A stretch of 16,705 bases of DNA from Neomoorella mulderi (GTDB lineage: Bacteria; Bacillota; DSM-521; Neomoorellales; Neomoorellaceae), in assembly GCA_011375465.1 (NCBI GenBank), contig DRZV01000105.1:1-16705 (forward strand). Direction: 5' to 3'. Of this stretch, positions 8,416-13,969 are shown in pieces (positions within the stretch are counted from its first letter, which is position 1; every line of letters starts with the position of its first letter). The notes under the pieces are model-generated. The model was given only the letters and a program-made list of their open reading frames with translations. It was not told the origin of the DNA and ran no database searches. A program made the translations under genes and the position numbers.

Positions 8416-8895
8416 ATGAAAGAGGCCCTTCGCCATTTGCCTTGGCCGGTAACCCTGATAGGCACTTATCAGGAAGGCCGGCACAATCTCATGACCGCTT
8501 CATGGGTAAGCCAGGTATCTTTTCAACCGCCCCTCATCATGGTGTCGGTGGCGCCGGAAAGGTATACTTACCAGGCTTTGATGGCCACCCGGGAGTTTGC
8601 GGTGAGCATCCTGGCCCCAGATCAAGCGGAAATAGCCCAGTTCTGTGGAGAGCGCTCCGGTAGGGAAGTGGATAAGGTAAAGGCCTTGAATGTGAAGGTG
8701 GTTCCCCCTCAAGAGATCAAGGTCCCCCTGCTGGCCGACTGCATCGCCAACATAGAATGCAGGGTGGTTGCCCATCATCCCGCTGGCGACCATGTAATCT
8801 TTATAGGGGAGGTGGTGGCCAGCCGGGTCCAGAGGCCGGAAGAGCGGCCTTTGCTGATGAAGGACTGGCGCTGGGGGGTCTACCAGCCGTTGTAA
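8416..8895 (+). CDS. Flavin reductase family / flavoredoxin-like protein
   Basis: The 159-aa product has the FMN-binding split-barrel pattern of flavin reductase-like proteins: PVTLIGTYQEGRHNLMTASWVSQVSFQPPLIMVSV (residues 10-45), then SILAPDQAEIAQFCGERSGREVDKV and a C-terminal GDHVIFIGEVV strand. Members bind FMN and either reduce flavin with NAD(P)H or act as small electron carriers; in anaerobes flavoredoxins are common. The physiological partner cannot be told from sequence. The ATG follows a strong AAGGAGG at 8401-8407 that overlaps the rsmB stop, and the KaiC-like gene starts 25 bases downstream, so it is probably co-transcribed with both. Confidence 0.85.
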   Translation: MKEALRHLPWPVTLIGTYQEGRHNLMTASWVSQVSFQPPLIMVSVAPERYTYQALMATREFAVSILAPDQAEIAQFCGERSGREVDKVKALNVKVVPPQEIKVPLLADCIANIECRVVAHHPAGDHVIFIGEVVASRVQRPEERPLLMKDWRWGVYQPL

Positions 8896-8920
8896 AAGGG
8901 AAACAAGGGGGTGAGCTGTC

Positions 8921-9652
8921 TTGGTGGAAAGGGTCAAAACAGGGATCGCGGGATTTGACGAACTGCTCTATGACGGTATTCCCGTCCGCAACCTGGTCCT
9001 GGTATCTGGGGGCCCAGGGACAGGCAAGAGCATTTTCGGGCAGCAGTTCCTCTACTACGGCCTTACCCGGGGGGAGCCGGGGGTCTTGGTGGCCTTGGAG
9101 GAGCATCCGGCCCAGATCCGGCGCCATATGTTCAATTTCGGTTGGGATGTCAAAAAATATGAAGAGGAAAATTCCTTTGCCCTGGTGGACGCCTTTACCG
9201 GAGGCATAGGAGAATTTGCCAAAAGGGAGAGATTTGTGATGAGATCTATAGATGATACAGGGGAGTTCATGGACGTGGTGAGGGCAGCCATCAAAGAAGT
9301 ACAGGCAGAGAGGGTGGTCATCGACTCCATCTCCACCTTGTACCTCTCCAAGCCCATAATGGCCAGGTCCATCTTGATGCAGTTAAAAAGAATGCTGGCC
9401 GGGCAGGGCATAACCGGGCTCCTGATATCCCAGGTGGGGGTTGCGGAAAGGGGTTTTGGCGGCCCTGGGGTGGAGCACGCTGCGGACGGCATAGTACGTC
9501 TAGATCTGGACGAGTACAAGGGTAGGCTCTTCCGCTCCATAATAGTCTGGAAAATGCGGGGTACACCCCACGACATGCACCGCCATCCCTTTGAAATCAC
9601 CGACGAGGGGATAGTGGTGTACCCCGAAAAAATAATAACATGGGAGGGATGA
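8921..9652 (+). CDS. Single-domain KaiC-like RecA-family ATPase
   Basis: The 243-aa protein is one KaiC domain. It starts VKTGIAGFDELLYDGIP, the standard lead-in of the family, followed by Walker A GGPGTGKS (30-37), the paired acidic residues E60-E61 in LVALEEHP, Walker B VVIDSISTL (Asp135), the VEHAADGIVRL block (184-194), and WKMRGTPHDMHRHPFEI (210-226). The cyanobacterial clock protein has two such domains; single-domain versions are regulatory ATPases of unknown target, most familiar from archaea. TTG 8921 is chosen because GGGGGTGA ends about eight bases before it; GTG 8924 is an alternative. Only four bases separate it from the HTH gene, which argues for a functional pair. The family is firm, the role unknown. 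Confidence 0.88.
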   Translation: MVERVKTGIAGFDELLYDGIPVRNLVLVSGGPGTGKSIFGQQFLYYGLTRGEPGVLVALEEHPAQIRRHMFNFGWDVKKYEEENSFALVDAFTGGIGEFAKRERFVMRSIDDTGEFMDVVRAAIKEVQAERVVIDSISTLYLSKPIMARSILMQLKRMLAGQGITGLLISQVGVAERGFGGPGVEHAADGIVRLDLDEYKGRLFRSIIVWKMRGTPHDMHRHPFEITDEGIVVYPEKIITWEG

Positions 9653-9656
9653 AGCT

Positions 9657-9998
9657 GTGGAGGCCAAACAACTGGTTCCCCTAAAACCTGTGGGTAAGGA
9701 AGACGTAAGGAATTTGGAGCTGGGGTTGATCCTGGCCGCCCTCTTAAACAAAGAGGTAATGCAACAGACCATAGCCACCCGGGAAAAGCTCACCTGGTTG
9801 GACGCCCTCATTGTGGCTGCCGGAGCTCTGGCCCGGGAAAAGGCCGGATACCCTGTGGCCCAGATCGCCGAGGAGCTGAGCCGGGCCGAGACCACCATCC
9901 GCAATCACCTGGCCGGCAGGACAGGGGCGGGAAGGATAGTGGCCGACGCCTACAGGAAGCTCGTCGAAGCGGGAGGGGATCTGGAGAAAATTTTATAA
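9657..9998 (+). CDS. Small HTH protein paired with the KaiC-like ATPase
   Basis: The 113-aa protein has a mostly helical N-terminal half (about 14-62) and a helix-turn-helix-like region at about 66-87 (PVAQIAEELSRAETTIRNHLAG), followed by a C-terminal helix. It resembles the small putative regulators that occur beside single-domain KaiC proteins in archaea (the near-KaiC regulatory domain type). DNA binding is inferred from the HTH pattern; the target is unknown. GTG 9657 has GGGAGGGA seven bases upstream, overlapping the end of the KaiC-like gene, so the two are coupled. A hairpin at 10007-10044 may end the transcript. Confidence 0.75.
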   Translation: MEAKQLVPLKPVGKEDVRNLELGLILAALLNKEVMQQTIATREKLTWLDALIVAAGALAREKAGYPVAQIAEELSRAETTIRNHLAGRTGAGRIVADAYRKLVEAGGDLEKIL

Positions 9999-10006
9999 GA
10001 TACATT

Positions 10007-10044
10007 AAGGGAGGCGATTTTTCTGAAAAGGATCGCCCTCCTTT
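10007..10044 (+). terminator. Possible terminator after the KaiC/HTH pair
   Basis: GGCGAT (10013-10018) pairs with ATCGCC (10032-10037), and inner TTTT/AAAA and outer AAGG/CCTT segments can extend the stem with mismatches. Only a short T run follows (CTTT), so efficiency is doubtful. It lies nine bases after the HTH gene stop and before the broken amidase gene. Confidence 0.4.
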
Positions 10045-10352
10045 AAATCTAATCTTCGGGGGGATTTTCCGTGGCTGTTTTTTTATCCAGCCGCTTTCAC
10101 ATTTTTTCCTTTTCTAGGGACAATGAGCCGGTGTTGAGGATTGGGGACGGGGACACGATAGAGATGGAGACCATGGACTGCTTTTCTAATCAGATTCAGA
10201 GCGAGGCAGATAAACTGGAAAAACTAGACTGGAGCCGGATAAATCCGGCCACCGGACCTGTCTACATCGAGGGGGCCCATCCCGGAGACACCCTGGAGAT
10301 CCACGTGGAGAAAATTCAAGTGGCCGACAAGGGGGTGGTAGCCCCCGGGAAA

Positions 10353-10380
10353 GGTTTTGGAGTTTTGGTTTTGGAGTTTT
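10353..10380 (+). repeat. 14-bp perfect tandem duplication inside the amidase gene
   Basis: GGTTTTGGAGTTTT occurs at 10353-10366 and again at 10367-10380 with no mismatch. Removing one copy restores GKGFGVLGDRLEG, the sequence expected in the acetamidase/formamidase family. The ancestral sequence already has GTTTTGG twice, which favours slippage. Confidence 0.95.
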
Positions 10381-10691
10381 GGGGGACAGACTTGAGGGGT
10401 TATATTGCAAAGTCTTGGAGATCAAAGAGGGAAAGATCATATTCAACGAAAAGATCTCTCTGCTTGTAAAGCCCATGATAGGGGTGATAGGAGTGGCTCC
10501 GGCGGAAAGCAGTGTTCCCTGCGGAACTCCCGGGCCCCATGGAGGAAATATGGATACCAAGGTCATTGCCCAGGGGAGCCGTCTCTATCTGCCTGTCTTC
10601 TCAGAGGGGGCTCTGTTGGCAGCGGGAGATCTCCATGCCCTTATGGGGGATGGGGAAGTAGGAGTAACAGGGGTGGAAGTGGCTGGGAAGG

Positions 10692-10700
10692 TGACTGACT
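10692..10700 (+). repeat. 4-bp tandem duplication inside the amidase gene
   Basis: TGACTGAC (10692-10699; equivalently GACT twice at 10693-10700). Removing four bases gives GKVTLTVKVRKDLKLGNPVV across the junction, joining the two conserved halves in one frame. Together with the 14-bp copy it adds 18 bases, so the reading frame is the original one again after this point. Confidence 0.85.
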
Positions 10701-11033
10701 TTAACGGTCAAGGTGAGGAAGGATTTAAAGCTGGGGAATCCTGTGGTGAGAAACCAAGAGGTCACTGCCACCATAGCTTCCCATGAGGACCTGGACCAGG
10801 CACCCCATAGGGCGGTGGTGGATATGGTGGAAATATTTTCTAAGTATACCTCCCCTATCCCTGGAAGAGATAATCACGCTTTTCAGCATAGCTGGAGATC
10901 TGCAGATTTCCCAGGTGGTGGATCCTCTGGTGACAGCCCGTTTCGCCCTGCCCAACTGGATCCTGGAAACTTATGGAACCCCCTTTTGAATCTCTAGGGC
11001 GGTTATGTTTGCCGGGCTCTCAACCAGAACGGC

Positions 11034-11062
11034 TTGACACTGGTATCTAACCGTAATATAAT
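11034..11062 (+). promoter_or_regulatory. Consensus vegetative promoter of the tRNA genes
   Basis: TTGACA at 11034-11039 and TATAAT at 11057-11062 are both perfect, with a 17-base spacer, the ideal vegetative-sigma promoter. The mature tRNA-Arg begins 12 bases after the -10 box, leaving only a very short 5' leader. Confidence 0.92.
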
Positions 11063-11073
11063 ATTCTGTGCAA

Positions 11074-11150
11074 GCGCCCGTAGCTCAGGTGGATAGAGTA
11101 CCGGAATCCGAGTCCGGAGGTCGCAGGTTCAAGCCCTGCCGGGCGCGCCA
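11074..11150 (+). tRNA. tRNA-Arg (anticodon CCG), CCA encoded
   Basis: Cloverleaf: acceptor GCGCCCG with CGGGCGC (11140-11146), discriminator G and encoded CCA at 11148-11150; D arm GCTC..GAGT with one G-T pair; anticodon stem CCGGA/TCCGG with loop ATCCGAG, giving anticodon CCG (codon CGG, Arg); T arm GCAGG-TTCAAGC-CCTGC. It shares a transcript with the tRNA-Lys three bases downstream. Confidence 0.95.
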
Positions 11151-11153
11151 TGG

Positions 11154-11229
<76 letters not shown>

Positions 11230-11241
11230 GTAAAATCAAGG

Positions 11242-11276
11242 CTTTTGGGGATAGAAAACATCCCCAAAAGTTTTTT
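11242..11276 (+). terminator. Rho-independent terminator of the tRNA operon
   Basis: CTTTTGGGGA (11242-11251) pairs perfectly with TCCCCAAAAG (11261-11270) around a 9-base loop, followed directly by six T. It lies 12 bases after the tRNA-Lys CCA end. Confidence 0.95.
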
Positions 11277-11293
11277 GCTGTAATTTTGCTGGC

Positions 11294-11320
11294 AAAAAAA
11301 GACCGCCGGCAACCCGGCGG
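11294..11320 (-). terminator. Rho-independent terminator on the minus strand, after hflX
   Basis: Read on the minus strand, CCGCCGG and CCGGCGG arms (plus-strand 11303-11309 and 11314-11320) form a 7-bp GC stem with a 4-base loop, followed by seven T (plus-strand A run 11294-11300). It closes the hflX transcript about 200 bases beyond the hflX stop. Confidence 0.88.
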
Positions 11321-11517
11321 CCATGCCGGTCTCCTTTAGGGCCCCTATTGTAGGGGCCTTCATCATTTCGGTGAACCCAACGCTTCCAATGAGGTTTTCC
11401 CAATTCCAGCAGCAGGCTAGGTTGGCAGCGGGATACTCCTTCCTTCAGGCCCCAGCGCAGGGCCGGCAGCTCTCTTCCCTCCTCAGAGCGGTTACCAAAT
11501 CGAGGTCCCCAGCTGGA
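11321..11517 (-). other. Long foldable 3' region of hflX; candidate structured RNA
   Basis: No supported coding sequence lies here. On the minus strand, distant segments pair: ATTT-GGT-AACC (plus 11490-11500) with GGTT-ACC-AAAT (plus 11365-11377, two single-base bulges), flanked by CCT/AGG and GGGG/CCCC pairs (11503-11510 with 11353-11359) and, inward, CGCT/AGCG and GAGG/CCTC. A competing 8-bp hairpin GGCCCCTA-TTG-TAGGGGCC spans 11340-11358. This gives a rod about 160 bases long just before the terminator. I could not match it to a known RNA family, and no promoter specific to it is evident. Confidence 0.35.
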
Positions 11518-12747
11518 TCACAATTCTTTTCTGAAACTCTTCTCCAGAAGTTTTAAGTCCTCCCGCCTTCCCCGCAGCACCATCTCCACCCCGGTCTCGG
11601 TATATCTTTCCGCCACAATCTCTATGCGGGACCGCAATCGGGATACAGCCCCCAGGGAGGTGTAGGGTATATGGAGGGTTATCTCCATCTGGGAGAAAAG
11701 CTCCTCTTCTATGCGTCTTAAGAGGAGGGGGAGGTTGATCCCGTGGAGAGCAGAAATGGCGATTCCATCCCAAGGGGGTGTTCCGGAAAACCTATCCAGC
11801 TTGTTGTAGACCTTTATACAGGGCCGCTCCCCCAACCCCAACTCCCCTAAAATCTTTTCCACCGCCTCTATCTGGAGTTCCATGTAGGGGCTGGTGAGGT
11901 CTATAACGTGGAGCAGGAGATGGGCTGATTCCAGCTCTTCCAGGGTGGCCTTAAAGGCCTCTTTTAGTTTAGGGGGCATATCATGGATGAATCCCACCGT
12001 ATCGGCCAGTATAATGTGGCGGCCTGAGGGCAGTTCCACCCTCCGGCTTACAGGATCCAAGGTGGCGAAGAGCCGGTCTTCGGCCAGGACCTTATGGGCG
12101 CTGGAGGAGAGGGCATTCAGGAGGGTGGATTTGCCCGCATTGGTATAACCCACCAGGGCCACCACGGGAACGGCGGATTGGGCCCTCCTTTTTCTCAAGA
12201 GCTGACGGTTCCGCCGGACTTCCTCCAGTTCCTTCCGCAGGCGATGGATTCGCTGGCGGACCGTCCTCCTCAAGACCTCCAGCTTGGTTTCCCCTGGGCC
12301 CCGGGTACCCAATCCCCCTCCCAGCCGGGATAGGATTTGCCCCCAACCCAGCATACGGGGATATAGGTAGCTGAGCCGGGCCAATTCCACCTGTATCTTG
12401 CCCTCCCGGGAATGGGCTCTCCGGTTGAAGATTTCCAGGATCACCTGGGTTCGATCCCAGATCTCCGCCTGCCCTAGCCTCTCTTCCAGTTTCACGGCTT
12501 GTCGGGGAGAGAGTTCCAGGTTGAATATGACTGCCTCTGCCTCCAGTTCTTCCACCTTTTTTTGCAATTCCTGGATTTTTCCTTCCCCCAGAAGATAACT
12601 GGGATCCGGAGAAGCCTTCCTCTGGATTACCCAGCCCACCGCTTCCAGATCTACATTGCGGGCCAGCTCCGCCATTTCCCTCAAGGCATATTTTATGGCT
12701 TCCTCGCTTTCACCCCGGGCCAGATAGGCGATGACCGCCCTTTTCAT
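11518..12747 (-). CDS. hflX: Ribosome-associated GTPase HflX
   Basis: HflX binds the 50S subunit and splits stalled or hibernating 70S ribosomes, notably under heat stress. The 409-aa protein has the N-terminal HflX domain (about 1-150) ending in GGGLGTRGPGETKLE, a coiled-coil linker (157-190), and the G domain: G1 GYTNAGKST (200-208), G2 region FATLDP (227-232), G3 DTVGF (249-253), G4 NKLD (315-318) and G5 SAL (332-334), then a C-terminal domain (about 350-409). Length and order are normal. The ATG is preceded on the minus strand by GAGGGGA. The gene is divergent from thiL and followed by a ~200-base untranslated stretch before its terminator. Confidence 0.96.
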   Translation of the reverse strand: MKRAVIAYLARGESEEAIKYALREMAELARNVDLEAVGWVIQRKASPDPSYLLGEGKIQELQKKVEELEAEAVIFNLELSPRQAVKLEERLGQAEIWDRTQVILEIFNRRAHSREGKIQVELARLSYLYPRMLGWGQILSRLGGGLGTRGPGETKLEVLRRTVRQRIHRLRKELEEVRRNRQLLRKRRAQSAVPVVALVGYTNAGKSTLLNALSSSAHKVLAEDRLFATLDPVSRRVELPSGRHIILADTVGFIHDMPPKLKEAFKATLEELESAHLLLHVIDLTSPYMELQIEAVEKILGELGLGERPCIKVYNKLDRFSGTPPWDGIAISALHGINLPLLLRRIEEELFSQMEITLHIPYTSLGAVSRLRSRIEIVAERYTETGVEMVLRGRREDLKLLEKSFRKEL

Positions 12748-12781
12748 GCTTATCCCCTCATTTCCAACCTCTTCGATGCTA

Positions 12782-12798
12782 ATATTACCAGGTATAAA
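12782..12798. promoter_or_regulatory. Possible divergent promoters between hflX and thiL
   Basis: On the minus strand TGG-TAATAT (plus 12782-12790) forms an extended -10 about 35 bases before the hflX ATG. On the plus strand TATAAA at 12793-12798 could serve thiL, but its -35 region is poor. The two would lie back to back. Confidence 0.35.
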
Positions 12799-12845
12799 GG
12801 ATATTTGAAATCCATCACGAATAAATTTGCCGTCGCCATGAAAAG

Positions 12846-12853
12846 AAAGGAGA
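12846..12853 (+). promoter_or_regulatory. Ribosome binding site that fixes the thiL start
   Basis: AAAGGAGA lies eight bases before the TTG at 12862. The upstream in-frame ATG at 12838 has no Shine-Dalgarno and lies before this site. Confidence 0.7.
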
Positions 12854-12861
12854 GGACGCCT

Positions 12862-13878
12862 TTGGAACTCCGGGAGATGGGAGAACTCCTGTTCATCGAA
12901 AAGCTCAAGAGGGAGGCCCCTGAAAATCCCCCCCAGGTGGTGAAAGGGATAGGGGATGACGCCGCAGTCCTAAAAGGGGAGGGGGGCATGCTGCTTTTGG
13001 CCACCACGGATATGATGGTGGAAGGCGTGCACTTCACCTTGGATACCGCCTCACCGGAGGAGGTGGGCTACAAGGCTTTGGCTGCCAACCTGAGCGACAT
13101 AGCGGCCATGGGCGGTATCCCCCAGAGCGCCCTTATATCCCTGGGCTTAAGCCCCCAGCAGGAGGTGGAATGGGCCCAGGGGCTGTATAGGGGGCTTTTC
13201 CATTGCGCCGGCGAGTTTCAGGTAAGCCTGGTGGGAGGGGACACGGTATCCTCCCCCCTGACCATCCTCAATATAGCCCTCCTGGGAGAAGTGGAGGAAG
13301 ATCGTTGCCTTTACCGGGAAGGGGCCAATCCCGGAGATCTCATTTTGGTCACCGGAGAACTGGGAGGATCGGCCGCCTATTTGGATTACCTTCTGCACCC
13401 CTCAGCCCTGTCTGAAGGAAGCCTTCCCCCAGGGGTTCTGGAACACCTGCGGCGAAGGCATTTTCGCCCCATCCCCCGGGTAAGGGAGATGCGGGCGGCC
13501 ACTATACCTGGGGGGATCACCTCCGCCATAGATATAAGCGACGGTTTGGCCTCTGAGCTGCACCACCTTGCCTGCAGTTCGGGCAAGGGGATGCTGGTGG
13601 AAGCCGAACGCTTACCCCTTTCACCCGGGGTGGAAAGGATGGCAACCCTGTATAAAAAGGATCCCCTGGAGTACGCCCTTTATGGGGGTGAAGATTATGA
13701 GATACTCTTCACCTGCCATCCCCAAAGGGTCTCCTCTGTGATAGGGGCCATTCAAAAGGCCACCTCTACCCCCGTAACGGTGATAGGCCAGGTATTATCT
13801 TCAGGGAGGGGCGTATTTATAAAACGGGGGGAGGCAGCAGAACCTTTAAAGCCAGGAGGATATGAACACTTGCGTTAA
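12862..13878 (+). CDS. thiL: Thiamine-monophosphate kinase
   Basis: Phosphorylates thiamine monophosphate to thiamine pyrophosphate with ATP, the last step of thiamine synthesis. Counting from TTG 12862 (338 aa), the protein begins ELREMGELLFIEKL, the normal ThiL beginning, then GIGDDAAV (29-36), TTDMMVEGVHF, NLSDIAAMGG, LVGGDTV, AIDISDGLASEL and YGGEDYEILF. These are the ATP- and magnesium-binding motifs of the ThiL/PurM fold. The alternative ATG at 12838 adds eight residues (MKRKERTP) not typical of the family and lacks a ribosome binding site. No thiamine riboswitch was recognised upstream. The gene stands alone, with hflX divergent and the carboxyltransferase operon 91 bases downstream behind its own promoter. 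Confidence 0.93.
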   Translation: MELREMGELLFIEKLKREAPENPPQVVKGIGDDAAVLKGEGGMLLLATTDMMVEGVHFTLDTASPEEVGYKALAANLSDIAAMGGIPQSALISLGLSPQQEVEWAQGLYRGLFHCAGEFQVSLVGGDTVSSPLTILNIALLGEVEEDRCLYREGANPGDLILVTGELGGSAAYLDYLLHPSALSEGSLPPGVLEHLRRRHFRPIPRVREMRAATIPGGITSAIDISDGLASELHHLACSSGKGMLVEAERLPLSPGVERMATLYKKDPLEYALYGGEDYEILFTCHPQRVSSVIGAIQKATSTPVTVIGQVLSSGRGVFIKRGEAAEPLKPGGYEHLR

Positions 13879-13887
13879 AGGCCAGGC

Positions 13888-13917
13888 TTGCAACCTGGGC
13901 TTATTACCTGGTATTAT
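13888..13917 (+). promoter_or_regulatory. Likely promoter of the mmdA operon
   Basis: TTGCAA (13888-13893), an 18-base spacer and TATTAT (13912-13917) preceded by TGG, which adds an extended -10 element. It lies 52 bases before the mmdA ATG. An imperfect CCAGG/CCTGG hairpin at 13883-13898 overlaps the -35 and may be a weak terminator for thiL. Confidence 0.5.
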
Positions 13918-13969
13918 AACTAGGTGAGCAGGAAAAAATTAAAAGGGGGTAACTCTGCTGCCCAGAGAT

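Larger units (their letters stand above)
10071..10989 (+). pseudogene. fmdA: Acetamidase/formamidase, broken by three frame disruptions
   Basis: Pieces in three successive frames together give a nearly complete FmdA/AmdA family protein, which hydrolyses formamide or short amides to ammonia and the acid. Frame 1 (from GTG 10071, with GGGGGG before it) covers DNEPVLRIGDGDTIEMET, DCFSNQIQSE, DWSRINPATGPVYIEGA and up to GFGVL. Frame 2 (about 10367-10700) covers GDRLEG, KPMIGVIGVAP, VPCGTPGPHGGNMDTK and GDLHALMGDGEVGVTGVEVAGKVT. Frame 3 returns to the first frame (about 10701-10850), and a fourth piece runs LSLEEIITLFSIAGDLQISQ to the TGA at 10987-10989. The breaks are an exact 14-bp tandem duplication, an exact 4-bp tandem duplication and a single extra base near 10851. 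Residues are otherwise well conserved with no other stops in the correct frames, suggesting recent inactivation or sequence error. The intact product would be about 300 aa. Confidence 0.88.

Noticed and set aside
9055..9600. 181-aa minus-strand reading frame
   Set aside because: Antisense shadow of the KaiC-like gene with no family features.
11323..11556. 77-aa plus-strand reading frame overlapping the hflX end
   Set aside because: No ribosome binding site, no recognisable protein, and it lies antisense to the hflX tail and its 3' region.
12499..12861. Long upstream extension of the thiL frame
   Set aside because: It runs antisense through hflX and the intergenic region; ThiL homology and the ribosome binding site begin at 12862.
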